A stretch of DNA of 64,000 nucleotides from JAUSKF01 sp964545345 (lineage in GTDB: Bacteria; Patescibacteriota; Minisyncoccia; UBA6257; WO2-44-18). Below the pieces are notes generated by a model. The model made no database searches and was not told the DNA's origin. It was given only the letters and a program-made list of their open reading frames with translations. This document shows, in pieces, positions 43,262-51,618 of the stretch (within the stretch, counting starts at the first letter, position 1; every line of letters begins with the position of its first letter). Where the stretch lies: the NCBI GenBank assembly GCA_964545345.1, contig CAZJFE010000001.1:30174-94173 (forward strand), given 5' to 3'. The position numbers and the translations under genes are program-made.

Positions 43262-44062
43262 ATGAACTCACTGGTAAAATTCAAAAAGGATCCGGTTCGT
43301 CTAGTTGATGGCAGGCCGCTTTTTATTTCCGATACAGAATTCTCCGGATTGCATAGCGATTTGCATACCGGCTTTATTAATCGTCTAAAAACCGCTCTTA
43401 AAAAAATCCCCCAGCTCTATGCTTTCATCTTTTATTTTCTGGCTCCGGCTTTTTTCTTGGGGAAACAACCGAAATCAATCTTCCAATACGCTGGCGGCGG
43501 AAAATTGATTATCGATATTGGCTCCGGCAACCGGCGTTTGGGTCCTAATGTGGTCAATGTTGATATCCATCCCTGGGAGCAGGTGGATATTCTGGCGGAT
43601 GCCCACGATTTGCCCTTCGCTGACAACTCTGTTGATGGCTTGGTCTTTTCCTGGGTGCTCGAGCATATGAAGGATCCAATAAAGGTGGCCAGTGAATTCC
43701 GTCGAGTGCTGAAGTCCGGTGGCTATCTTTATCTCTCAACCAATTTTATTTTTCCATACCATCCTTCTCCACGAGATTATTATCGCTGGACCTCCGAAGG
43801 TCTGCGCGAATTATTTAGCGACTTAGAAATAGTTGAATTAAAACCAACGATTGGTCCAATGGCGGCCTTCTTGTCGGTATTTCAGGAATGGGCATCCCTG
43901 ATTTTGTCTTTCAATAGCCAATGGCTGAAGGATTTTCTGTGGATATTGCTGGTGGTTACGACTTCCCCGTTAAAATTGCTTGACCTGCTCTTCATTCATT
44001 ACAAATTTGCGGAGAATATCAGCGCCGGCTTCTACTTGATTGCCCGTAAACCCCGCACTTAA
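43262..44062 (+). CDS. SAM-dependent methyltransferase, class I, with hydrophobic C-terminus
   Basis: 266 aa. IIDIGSGNRRLGPNVVNVDI is motif I, then DAHDLPFADNSVDGLVFSW and VLKSGGYLYLSTNFIFPYH. An N-terminal extension of about 75 residues and a C-terminal hydrophobic stretch (FLWILLVVTTSPLKLLDLLF) suggest membrane association. Resembles 57693-58418 in the Tyr-rich block after motif III (SPRDYYRWTSEGLRELF here, PEHYYNFTRYWIYKAL there). Last gene of the run. Confidence 0.83.
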   Translation: MNSLVKFKKDPVRLVDGRPLFISDTEFSGLHSDLHTGFINRLKTALKKIPQLYAFIFYFLAPAFFLGKQPKSIFQYAGGGKLIIDIGSGNRRLGPNVVNVDIHPWEQVDILADAHDLPFADNSVDGLVFSWVLEHMKDPIKVASEFRRVLKSGGYLYLSTNFIFPYHPSPRDYYRWTSEGLRELFSDLEIVELKPTIGPMAAFLSVFQEWASLILSFNSQWLKDFLWILLVVTTSPLKLLDLLFIHYKFAENISAGFYLIARKPRT

Positions 44063-44188
44063 AAAGCGCTCCACTGCCAGATGGTTTTTCTTAATCTCCG
44101 GTTTGTTTTTTGCATAGAACTTAATTTTCTAGAAAGATTACTTTACCGCGGGCAGTGAAATTTCACCGGCGCCTCTTAAGTGACGGGG

Positions 44189-44217
44189 TTGATTTTTCGA
44201 ATCAAAATAGTTTAAAT
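44189..44217 (+). promoter_or_regulatory. Possible promoter of neuB
   Basis: TTGATT (44189-44194), 17 nt, TTAAAT (44212-44217), about 9 nt before the ATG, so the mRNA would be nearly leaderless. The -35 is part of a small inverted repeat TTGATT/AATCAA. The rest of the 164-nt gap 44063-44188 shows only a TTTCTAGAAA palindrome and no gene. Confidence 0.45.
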
Positions 44218-44226
44218 TGGCTGTAC

Positions 44227-45105
44227 ATGAATAAGGCGGTAAAAATTGGCCACAAGGAGGTGGGGCCGGGCAAGCCGGTTTTTGTGATTGCCGAGATTGG
44301 CATAAATCACAATGGTGAGCTGGAGACCGCCAAAAAATTGATCAGAACCGCCGCTGAGGCAGGTTGTGACGCGGTAAAATTTCAGAAGCGTACTCCGGAG
44401 ATTTGCGTGCCGAAAGATCAGTGGGACAAAATGCGCGAGACCCCCTGGGGCTACATCAGCTACATTGATTACAAGAAGAAGATGGAATTCGGACCGGCCG
44501 AATACAAAGAAATTGATCAGCTTTGCAAGGAGTTGGGAATTTTGTGGTTTGCCTCCTGCTGGGACGAAGAGAGTGTCGCTTTCATGGAGCAATTCAATCC
44601 GCCTTGCCACAAAGTTGCCTCGGCTTCCTTAACCGACCGCGGTTTGTTGGAATCTCTGAAGAAAACCGGCAAGCCAATTATTCTTTCCACCGGGATGAGC
44701 TCTGTGGCGCAAATTGATAAGGCGGTGGAAGTTTTGGGCAAAGACAATCTCGTTTTGATGCACACCGTCTCCACTTATCCGGCCGAGCATCATCATTTGA
44801 ATTTGAATGCTGTTCAAACGCTGGCCGATCGGTATGAAGTCCCGGTTGGTTACAGCGGACATGAGAAGGGTGTCGTGCCGTCCGTTGTCGCTACCGCCTT
44901 GGGCGCTTGCGCCGTGGAGCGTCATATTACTTTGGACCGGACTATGTGGGGCACTGATCAGGCGGCTAGTTTGGAACCGAAAGGGCTGAAGATGTTGGTA
45001 AAAGAAATTAGAATCTTAGAGCAAGCTCTTGGTGACGGAGTTAAGCGGGTGCTTGCCGAAGAAGTTCCGATTGCCGAAAAACTTCGCCGGAAAAAGGACT
45101 TCTAA
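44227..45105 (+). CDS. neuB: N-acetylneuraminate/nonulosonate synthase, lacking the SAF domain
   Basis: 292 aa from ATG 44227. Condenses PEP with a 6-carbon acetamido-mannose to give a 9-carbon sugar acid. TIM-barrel motifs: VFVIAEIGINHNGELE, AVKFQKRTPE, FASCWDEESVAFME, KVASASLTDRGLL, ILSTGMSS, HTVSTYPAE, VGYSGHEKG and AVERHITLDRTMWGTDQAASLEP in separate blocks. Most NeuB/SpsE proteins continue for about 55-60 residues into an antifreeze-like SAF domain; this one ends at the linker (AEKLRRKKDF). The stop overlaps the convergent gene by 4 nt, so no lost frame follows. Confidence 0.92.
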   Translation: MNKAVKIGHKEVGPGKPVFVIAEIGINHNGELETAKKLIRTAAEAGCDAVKFQKRTPEICVPKDQWDKMRETPWGYISYIDYKKKMEFGPAEYKEIDQLCKELGILWFASCWDEESVAFMEQFNPPCHKVASASLTDRGLLESLKKTGKPIILSTGMSSVAQIDKAVEVLGKDNLVLMHTVSTYPAEHHHLNLNAVQTLADRYEVPVGYSGHEKGVVPSVVATALGACAVERHITLDRTMWGTDQAASLEPKGLKMLVKEIRILEQALGDGVKRVLAEEVPIAEKLRRKKDF

Positions 45106-47018
45106 GCTTTGTAGAAGAAACCGAATTTGTATTGGCCGGATTTAAATCCACACGCTCTAAGAAACTTGGCATTCATGTTGGCGATTTCCATCTTTTCTTT
45201 AAGAAACTTTTGATACTCGGCGGGCAGATTGCTTTTAAGTTTTCCGATGATTTTCAGATTCTTTTTAAATCCTACTCCGATTATTCCACCCTGCTTCGCG
45301 TATAAGGCAAAATGGGGCAAAAGGGCGGAGCTTACAAAAACCCGGACATCGCCAGCGACGGATTGAGCGAAAGACCAATCTGGGCTTATCTCGCTTTGGT
45401 TGTTGGTGAAAACTATTTCTTGGCCGGAGAATAAAGTTAGCTTTCCTTCGGCGGCAATCGGTTTTCCAAAGGTTTTTTCCGAGAACTCATTTAGGACGTC
45501 ATAGCCAAGATATAATCCAACGCGCACCATTTCCTGCAATTCCAATGATTTTTCTGGCCGCCAATTTTTGCGCAGGTTTTGTAGTCGAGCTAAGAAATCA
45601 TCTGATTCCTTTTTTCGCCCGATAATTTTAGCAGTATTTTCTAGGGCGTAAGCGAAAGATCTCGTATAGCGGAGCGCGCATTGAACATCCAGAGGATTTT
45701 TCTTAAGGATCATTATTAAACGGATCATTCGTTCGGGTAGCCAGTCCACCACGTTCGCTAAGTTGCGAAGCGATCGCACCTTTTTATTTGGGTGCTTTGG
45801 GAGCGCGGCGCGGCCGTGTAGCGGCTTGATTTTTAGGTCGTCCAGCCAGAGTATCTTCTGGAAGACTGCTTCGGGCATGATCATCAACCCGCCCTTAGCC
45901 ACCTTTTGGATATTCGGCCCATCGGGATTATGCCAGGCATAGGTTTGGTTTTTCTTTAAAACGACAATCGGGTCAATATCGCTCACGCCCGGAGCGCTGA
46001 CCGAGCCATATTCATAGGCGCCGAGGACGTCCGGATTTTTTGATAGACCTTTGACCATCTCCCGACGAGCGGAATCGTAAATTTTCAATGGGATTTTTTT
46101 CGGATGGTTTGCGAATTTGGTCCGTGATTTTTCCAGATCTTTTTTCCACTCGTCCAGCATTTTTAATGCCGCTTGGTAATAATTCTTTCCTAGGATCTTT
46201 TCGGCTTGAGGAAAGTTTCTACGGGCCAGTTCCAACTTTTTCAGAAACGGATGCTTGATCAAATCAAAAGAAAACTTTTTATACACAAAAATCCCCTTGG
46301 CCTGTAGGTATACGCTAGGCATCAGAAGGAGCATCGCCACGAACCACTTCAGTTGATATTTGGGTGAACCGGGTTTGTTGGTAATTCTCCCGGTGGCGGC
46401 GATATCTTTGAATATCTGATAATAGTGTTCAAAGTTTTCCAGGTCTTCCCGGCGCGAGTCTCGGATGTGGAAGTTTATTTTATTTTTCCCGGATAAGACC
46501 TTCGCATATCGGAAGACTTCCACCGGCATAAAGCGTTGATGATAATAATTTAAATTGGCTTCATTGCAGAAAATAAAACCATGGTGTTCCAGGGGGTCGG
46601 CTTTTTTTAATAAACCACGAACAGCAGAGATCTTTTTTCGCAATGTCTCAAGTTTTTCCGGATTTCCGCAAACGCTACCCCGAATCAATACAAAAGTGTC
46701 TAAGTCACTGAATCCTTCGGCCCAATCCATCGTGGCGACACTGCCATGAACGATTAGCGAGGCCACCTCTTTTTTTAGATTTTTCTCAAAGTATTTCTTC
46801 AGTTCGGTCAGAATTGGGGCATATTTTGTTCCTCGATACTCTCTCAATTCCAATTTATTAATTTCTATTTTCTGTTCAACTGTCCACGTCTTACTAAATG
46901 TTGGCCAGAGCTTCTTGTATCCTGTGGCGATCCGCCCCGCTTCTTTGGGGTTTGATGCTGGCGAATTTAAGAAATGATTAAGCGCGTAAAAAAGCTCATT
47001 TTGCTCCTTCTGGTGCAT
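45102..47018 (-). CDS. Tandem nucleotidyltransferase-fold protein, function unknown
   Basis: 638 aa with two DNA polymerase beta-like nucleotidyltransferase motifs in one chain: Gly92-Ser93 then Asp105 and Asp107 (VHGSVATMDWAEGFSDLDTF), and Gly338-Ser339 then Asp347 and Asp349 (EYGSVSAPGVSDIDPIVVL). Each is followed by a helical region (about 190-310 and 400-500). The final 120 residues include a probable small beta domain. Both motif sets look intact, so two active sites are possible. I do not recognise a characterised homologue. It lies between neuB (convergent) and neuA copy 2 (same strand, 8 nt upstream), which suggests but does not prove a link to sugar acid metabolism. Confidence 0.7.
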   Translation of the reverse strand: MHQKEQNELFYALNHFLNSPASNPKEAGRIATGYKKLWPTFSKTWTVEQKIEINKLELREYRGTKYAPILTELKKYFEKNLKKEVASLIVHGSVATMDWAEGFSDLDTFVLIRGSVCGNPEKLETLRKKISAVRGLLKKADPLEHHGFIFCNEANLNYYHQRFMPVEVFRYAKVLSGKNKINFHIRDSRREDLENFEHYYQIFKDIAATGRITNKPGSPKYQLKWFVAMLLLMPSVYLQAKGIFVYKKFSFDLIKHPFLKKLELARRNFPQAEKILGKNYYQAALKMLDEWKKDLEKSRTKFANHPKKIPLKIYDSARREMVKGLSKNPDVLGAYEYGSVSAPGVSDIDPIVVLKKNQTYAWHNPDGPNIQKVAKGGLMIMPEAVFQKILWLDDLKIKPLHGRAALPKHPNKKVRSLRNLANVVDWLPERMIRLIMILKKNPLDVQCALRYTRSFAYALENTAKIIGRKKESDDFLARLQNLRKNWRPEKSLELQEMVRVGLYLGYDVLNEFSEKTFGKPIAAEGKLTLFSGQEIVFTNNQSEISPDWSFAQSVAGDVRVFVSSALLPHFALYAKQGGIIGVGFKKNLKIIGKLKSNLPAEYQKFLKEKMEIANMNAKFLRACGFKSGQYKFGFFYKA

Positions 47019-47026
47019 TAACAGGA

Positions 47027-47746
47027 TTATGAACGGCCGGTTAGCGCCTTTGCAAGCGCCTTAAGATCCTTCGGCTCATCAAGATCCATTGATTTTACGG
47101 CGTCGGTGATTACTCCGCAGATCGGACCGGCGAAAATATTTCCGGTTTTTATATTTTTAACGCGAATGGCATCCACTAGTCCGTTCTGCCAATAGACTTG
47201 CGGCAGAATTTGCCGAGGCACATCCGTTCCGAGTTTTTTGTAATGCTTGGTGGGCATTAAGGGCTGCATCTTATTTTCTCCGTCAAAGAGCCACATCTTG
47301 TACGGGTTGTGTGGGAGAGGAGAGGAAACGGTTTTTACCAGCGAACATTTTTCTTTTAACGCTACGGAAATTACCTCATCAATATCCTTTGCGGTGCGAA
47401 GCGGGGAGGTTGGCCGCAGGTTTACTAGTATTTCTGGTTCCCAACCTCGATGTTTTTTCACCCACGCTAAGGCATGGCGCATAAACTCAATATCTATGGA
47501 TTTATCTCCGGAAATTTCCGCCGGACGTAGAAATGGCACGTCCGCTCCATGTTTTTTTGCCACCGCGGCGATTCTTGGGTCATCGGTGGAAACTATAAAA
47601 GCATCAAGCAGCTTTGATTTCTTGGCGGCGGCGATCGTGTAGTAGATCAAAGGCTTGCCCGCTACTAAAGCGATATTTTTATGCGGGATACTTTTAGATC
47701 CGCCGCGAGCGGGGATAATTCCTAAAACTTTGATCTTTTTTTTCAT
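47027..47746 (-). CDS. neuA: CMP-nonulosonate (acylneuraminate) cytidylyltransferase, copy 2
   Basis: 239 aa. LGIIPARGGSKSIPHKNIAL, FIVSTDDPRIAAVAKKHG, VPFLRPAEISGDKSID, LVNLRPTSPLR, and KSMDLDEPKDLKALAKAL. Compared with copy 1 at 19353-20069, the signature loop is identical but the specificity region and the C-terminal metal site context differ. It may serve a different nonulosonate, or one of the two may handle another keto-acid sugar. Placed divergently from a WDN-family transferase gene, as copy 1 is adjacent to another. Confidence 0.9.
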   Translation of the reverse strand: MKKKIKVLGIIPARGGSKSIPHKNIALVAGKPLIYYTIAAAKKSKLLDAFIVSTDDPRIAAVAKKHGADVPFLRPAEISGDKSIDIEFMRHALAWVKKHRGWEPEILVNLRPTSPLRTAKDIDEVISVALKEKCSLVKTVSSPLPHNPYKMWLFDGENKMQPLMPTKHYKKLGTDVPRQILPQVYWQNGLVDAIRVKNIKTGNIFAGPICGVITDAVKSMDLDEPKDLKALAKALTGRS

Positions 47747-47752
47747 TTGTTT

Positions 47753-48016
47753 TTAGTGCCAATCGTTATGAATGTAATATTGACCATCCTCGCAGAGGTA
47801 CATATTTTTCTTACTCCCTTCATCAATGCCGGAATATTTGCAGAGCTGGTTGCCGATTTTTATCTCAGGTAGCTTCTCCCCGAAGTATGTAGCGTCCGCC
47901 TGAAGGTTGAGCCGCTGTTTTTCCTGATGATTGATGGCAGCCGCGTAAATCCACGAGGCAATCAGGATAAACATTGCCGTAGAAAGCGCCCAGATTTTTT
48001 TCTTGTCTCCGCTCAT
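47753..48016 (-). CDS. Small single-pass membrane protein, unknown
   Basis: 87 aa. One N-terminal membrane segment (IWALSTAMFILIASWIYAAA) and an outside tail with two Cys (QLCKYSGI and YLCEDGQYY) that could form a disulfide. No family recognised. It starts a minus-strand unit with neuA copy 2 and the tandem nucleotidyltransferase protein. Real-gene status rests on the membrane segment, the tight spacing and the clean start. Confidence 0.6.
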   Translation of the reverse strand: MSGDKKKIWALSTAMFILIASWIYAAAINHQEKQRLNLQADATYFGEKLPEIKIGNQLCKYSGIDEGSKKNMYLCEDGQYYIHNDWH

Positions 48017-48024
48017 CTCTTTTA

Positions 48025-48053
48025 TTGATAATTAAGCATTTTTATGGCATTAT
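48025..48053 (+). promoter_or_regulatory. Promoter of the 48068 operon
   Basis: TTGATA (48025-48030), 17-nt spacer ending in TGG, CATTAT (48048-48053). Leader of only about 8 nt before ATG 48068; no Shine-Dalgarno. Confidence 0.55.
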
Positions 48054-48067
48054 GACAAGACATTTAG

Positions 48068-49381
48068 ATGTCTGAAACTATTTTCCTCTTTCTTAAAAAC
48101 GCCCTCTTTATCGCCGATTTACTGAAAACTAACTACATCAAAGAACTCGCCAGTAAGTACCGCGTGGTAGTTTTCAGTAACGTGGACGATCTGGAGATGG
48201 ATCGGCGCCTCAAAGAACTCAATGTGGAGCGGGTATTTTGGAAGCTTCAAAATTCGCGGTTGTTTATGGTCACCAAATTCCTGCGTACCGCCTGTATGCA
48301 TGAGTTTGATAAGGTTTCCAGCTTACAGTTTTATTACGGCAGTCCGGCTTTCCAAAACGATAAGCGGGCTAAATTGCTCCGCCTGATTTCTTGGCCGTTC
48401 GCTCCGATTTTGACCGTCAACTTTTTCACCTGGGTAGAGAAATTATTTTTACGGCGGTCAAAGTTGTTTGATGAGTATTGCGCGAAATACAATCCGGCGC
48501 TGATCATGACCGCCACACCCGGCGTGCAGGTATACGACGCGGAGGCGATTCTCTATGGAAAGAAAAAAGGCATTCCGACACTCGCCACCAACTTGAGTTG
48601 GGATAATTTAACCTCCTTCAAATGTGTTCGTTCTCGGAAGCCCGACTATCTTTTTGTCTGGAATCAGGTCTTAAAAGACGCGGCGGTAAAAATTCACCGT
48701 TTTGATCCGGAGAGGATTTTCATCACCGGCAGTATGCGGTTTGATCGCTATTTTGATGGCGTTCATCCGATTCCGGCGCGCGAAGAGTTTTTGAAATCCA
48801 AAAATTTGAATCCTGCCCACCCGACAATCTTGTTTGCTTCCGGAGGGCGCGCGCCGCATCAACCAAAAGTTTTGGCGAAGATTATCGCCGCTCGCGACGA
48901 GAAAAAGATTCCTTATGTTAATTTTTTGGTCCGGCCGCATCCGTTTGATGACCCCGAGTTTTATCGTCCGTTGGCGGGCGCGAAAGATTTATGGATTGAG
49001 CGATTATCGCGACCGATTGAAAATCCATTCATAAATCTGAAGGCAAGCTTGGCCCACACCGAAATCAACATCAATCATAAGTCCACAATTTCTTTGGAAT
49101 CGTTTATTTTTGATAAACCGGTGATTAACTTTATGGATCCTGGGGCGACCTTCCAAAACAAGCATTATTTTGATGAGAGCTCTTATTATTATCCTTTAAT
49201 CAAAGAGGGTTCAATTTTCCTCGCGAAAGACGACGACGAACTAATTTCTGGTATCAATGATTATCTGAAGAATCCCAAGAAGGATAGCGCGGCTCGTCAG
49301 CGCGTGGCCGATAATTTTTACGCCTTCCGCGACGGCTTATCTTATAAACGAAGCGTAGAATTATTGAAGAAAATAATTTAA
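48068..49381 (+). CDS. GT-B-like surface-carbohydrate transferase, WDN[LV]T family (group B)
   Basis: 437 aa, group-B paralogue with 52323-53642. N-terminus FIADLLKTNYIKELASKYRV, then ALIMTATPGVQ, NLSWDNLTSFKCV, PDYLFVWNQVLKDAA, ITGSMRFDRYF, NINHKSTISLESFIFDKPVI, and a C-terminal FRDGLSYKRSVELL that is shared almost word for word by the other group-B member. Likely cytoplasmic transferase in glycan assembly. Divergent from neuA copy 2. First gene of a 13-gene plus-strand run. Confidence 0.7.
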   Translation: MSETIFLFLKNALFIADLLKTNYIKELASKYRVVVFSNVDDLEMDRRLKELNVERVFWKLQNSRLFMVTKFLRTACMHEFDKVSSLQFYYGSPAFQNDKRAKLLRLISWPFAPILTVNFFTWVEKLFLRRSKLFDEYCAKYNPALIMTATPGVQVYDAEAILYGKKKGIPTLATNLSWDNLTSFKCVRSRKPDYLFVWNQVLKDAAVKIHRFDPERIFITGSMRFDRYFDGVHPIPAREEFLKSKNLNPAHPTILFASGGRAPHQPKVLAKIIAARDEKKIPYVNFLVRPHPFDDPEFYRPLAGAKDLWIERLSRPIENPFINLKASLAHTEININHKSTISLESFIFDKPVINFMDPGATFQNKHYFDESSYYYPLIKEGSIFLAKDDDELISGINDYLKNPKKDSAARQRVADNFYAFRDGLSYKRSVELLKKII

Positions 49382-49383
49382 CT

Positions 49384-50949
49384 ATGGATTTTAAAACGGC
49401 GAAAAAAATAATTTTTGACCTGGTGGCTAATCGCGGCTCGGTAGCCGGGTACGTTAACGCCGGAAAAGAAATTTCCTCGCCTGATTTAGAGTTGCCGGAA
49501 TATGTTCGGAAAATTAAAGTCGCCTTTTTAAGCAATTTTACTTTGCTAGGATTGCCGGAGGTTATGAAGGCCCAAGCCTTTTTCAATAATATTTCTGTCG
49601 AAACTTATCTGGGTGAATATAATCAATACGCTCAGGAGATTTTAAATCCTGAGAGCGGTTTGAATAAGTTCAAACCGAGATTGATTTATTTTTTGGTGGA
49701 TTATTCCGACATTGATAAAAATCAGATAACGGAATTGTCGGAGAAAGCCAAAGAAGGCGGCGCGAAAGTAGTTTTAATTTCTGACTTTTCCGATTTCAAA
49801 GAGCATTGGTATACGAAATACAAAGATCTAGGCGATCTGCGTCTGGCTCCGGAAGCCTTTCCGGACTTAGCAAAAAAGTTGATGTCAGATTTAGTCGCGG
49901 TTAGCGGGGCGACCAAGAAATGCCTGGTTTTAGACCTGGATAACACTTTGTGGCAAGGAGTCGTCGGCGAGGATGGCGCGGATAAAGTGGTTCCCAATAA
50001 AAAATTGCAGGAACATATTTTGAATTTGTATAAAACTGGAACTATCTTGGCGATCAACAGCAAAAATAACGAAGAGGACGCTTGGGAGGTGATTGAGAAG
50101 CATCCGGACATGTTGCTACGGAAAAATCATTTCGCCGCTTGGCAAATCAATTGGCGGGATAAAGCCACCAATATCAAAGCGATTGCCGATGAGTTGATGT
50201 TGGGTTCGGACAGCTTCGCGTTTGTTGATGACGATCCATTCCAGCAGAGCTTGGTAGCGGAATCCTGCCCGGAGGTGGCGGTGATGCATCCTGATAGCCT
50301 GATCGGTTATGCCGGTTTTTCGTCCAGCAAGTTGACGGCCGAGGACGCGCGCAGAGGAGAGATGTATGCAGAGGAGCGTTCTCGTCGTACTCTGCAATCT
50401 TCACTGAAGAGCGTGGAAGATTTTTTGAAAGATTTGAAGTTGGAAGTAACTATTCGGGAAGTTAAAGCCGACAGCCCAGTTATTCCACGCCTCGCGCAGA
50501 TGACCCAAAAAACCAATCAGTTCAATATGACGACTAAGCGATGGAGCGAGGATGAAATTAGGGCTCATTTAAAGAGCGGCTGGAGGATGTGGGCTGTTGA
50601 GGCAACCGATAAATTCGGAGATTATGGGACTATCGGTTTGCTGTGCATACAAAAGGTGGATGAAGTAGTTTGGGACGTGACCAACTTTTTAATGAGTTGC
50701 AGAATTTTGGGCAGAGGCATTGAAGACGCCCTGTTGGCTAGAGTTTTGGAGCTAGCCCGAGATTCTAAGAACGCCGCCATCCTTAAGGGGCATTTTTCGG
50801 CTACTAAGAAAAATAAAGTACTTTGCGAGAATTTCTATCCGAGTAAAGGATTTGAGGTTGTTTCTACTGGGTTAGATAAGTGTGATTATGATTATGACGT
50901 TAGTAAGATATTTCCATACCCGGAGAACATTAAAGTAAATTTCGCTTAA
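49384..50949 (+). CDS. FkbH-like HAD-family protein
   Basis: 521 aa. Order: N-terminal SGNH-like region (about 30-170), HAD domain with the nucleophile motif CLVLDLDNTLWQGVVGEDG (about 180), VDDDPFQQSLV, and a C-terminal GNAT-like domain (TQKTNQFNMTTKRW, then NFLMSCRILGRGIEDALL). FkbH proteins take 1,3-bisphosphoglycerate, remove phosphate and load glyceryl onto an acyl carrier protein. The next gene is an ACP, so the pair is coherent. The acyl group would then be altered or transferred to a glycan. Confidence 0.9.
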   Translation: MDFKTAKKIIFDLVANRGSVAGYVNAGKEISSPDLELPEYVRKIKVAFLSNFTLLGLPEVMKAQAFFNNISVETYLGEYNQYAQEILNPESGLNKFKPRLIYFLVDYSDIDKNQITELSEKAKEGGAKVVLISDFSDFKEHWYTKYKDLGDLRLAPEAFPDLAKKLMSDLVAVSGATKKCLVLDLDNTLWQGVVGEDGADKVVPNKKLQEHILNLYKTGTILAINSKNNEEDAWEVIEKHPDMLLRKNHFAAWQINWRDKATNIKAIADELMLGSDSFAFVDDDPFQQSLVAESCPEVAVMHPDSLIGYAGFSSSKLTAEDARRGEMYAEERSRRTLQSSLKSVEDFLKDLKLEVTIREVKADSPVIPRLAQMTQKTNQFNMTTKRWSEDEIRAHLKSGWRMWAVEATDKFGDYGTIGLLCIQKVDEVVWDVTNFLMSCRILGRGIEDALLARVLELARDSKNAAILKGHFSATKKNKVLCENFYPSKGFEVVSTGLDKCDYDYDVSKIFPYPENIKVNFA

Positions 50950-50963
50950 TCGTTGTATTATAG

Positions 50964-51203
50964 ATGGATATGAAACCCGTTGAAGAAGTTTTGGCGAAAG
51001 TCTTTAATATGGAGGCGGCAAAAATAAACGACGCGACTAGTCCGTCCAATACCGAGGCCTGGGATTCTTTTAACGGACTGCTTTTGGTAACTGAATTGGA
51101 GAAAACCTACAACGTGAAGTTTTCCATTGAAGAAGTTGTCGGGGTGAAAGACGTGGCCGATATTAAGAAGGTTTTAAGAAAGCACAATGTTGAAATTAAA
51201 TAG
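50964..51203 (+). CDS. Acyl carrier protein
   Basis: 79 aa acidic four-helix protein. The phosphopantetheine Ser is in EAWDSFNGLLL, the usual D-S-L-like site. It is a dedicated ACP for the FkbH module rather than the fatty-acid ACP, judged by its neighbours. It needs a phosphopantetheinyl transferase, which is not in the window. Overlaps the MaoC gene by 17 nt. Confidence 0.9.
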   Translation: MDMKPVEEVLAKVFNMEAAKINDATSPSNTEAWDSFNGLLLVTELEKTYNVKFSIEEVVGVKDVADIKKVLRKHNVEIK

Positions 51204-51612
51204 ATTTTCTTACGAAGAAATCAAAATTGGCGACACTGTTTCTTTCAAAAAAACCGTAGACGCTGATTTAGTTAAAAAATTCGCTGAGGTCAGCGAGGAT
51301 TTCAGTCCCTTGCATGTTGATTCCAGTTACGGAAAGACCTCTCAATTCGGCGGCAATATCGCGCATGGCGCTCTTCTGGGAAGTTTTTTTTCGGCGTTGG
51401 TCGGAATGCTTTGCCCGGGTGAAAAGGCGTTGTATTTATCGCAGAATTTAAATTTCAAGAGGCCTCTGTTAGTGGGTTCCGAGGTTTTAGTGGAGGGTGT
51501 AGTTGTTTCAAAGTCCGATGTTACTAAGACAATCGTGCTTACAACTAGAGTTAGAAACAAGGTTGGCGGAGTAATAGTTGATGGCACAGCATTAGTTAAA
51601 GTCAGAGAATAA
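51187..51612 (+). CDS. MaoC-like hot-dog dehydratase/hydratase
   Basis: 141 aa single hot-dog domain of the (R)-hydratase type. Catalytic block SEDFSPLHVDSSYG (Asp and His) and NIAHGALLGSFFSAL. It hydrates or dehydrates a 3-hydroxyacyl thioester. With FkbH and ACP it could act on an ACP-bound acyl group; the exact acid is not predictable. Confidence 0.88.
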   Translation: MLKLNRFSYEEIKIGDTVSFKKTVDADLVKKFAEVSEDFSPLHVDSSYGKTSQFGGNIAHGALLGSFFSALVGMLCPGEKALYLSQNLNFKRPLLVGSEVLVEGVVVSKSDVTKTIVLTTRVRNKVGGVIVDGTALVKVRE

Positions 51613-51618
51613 ATATTT

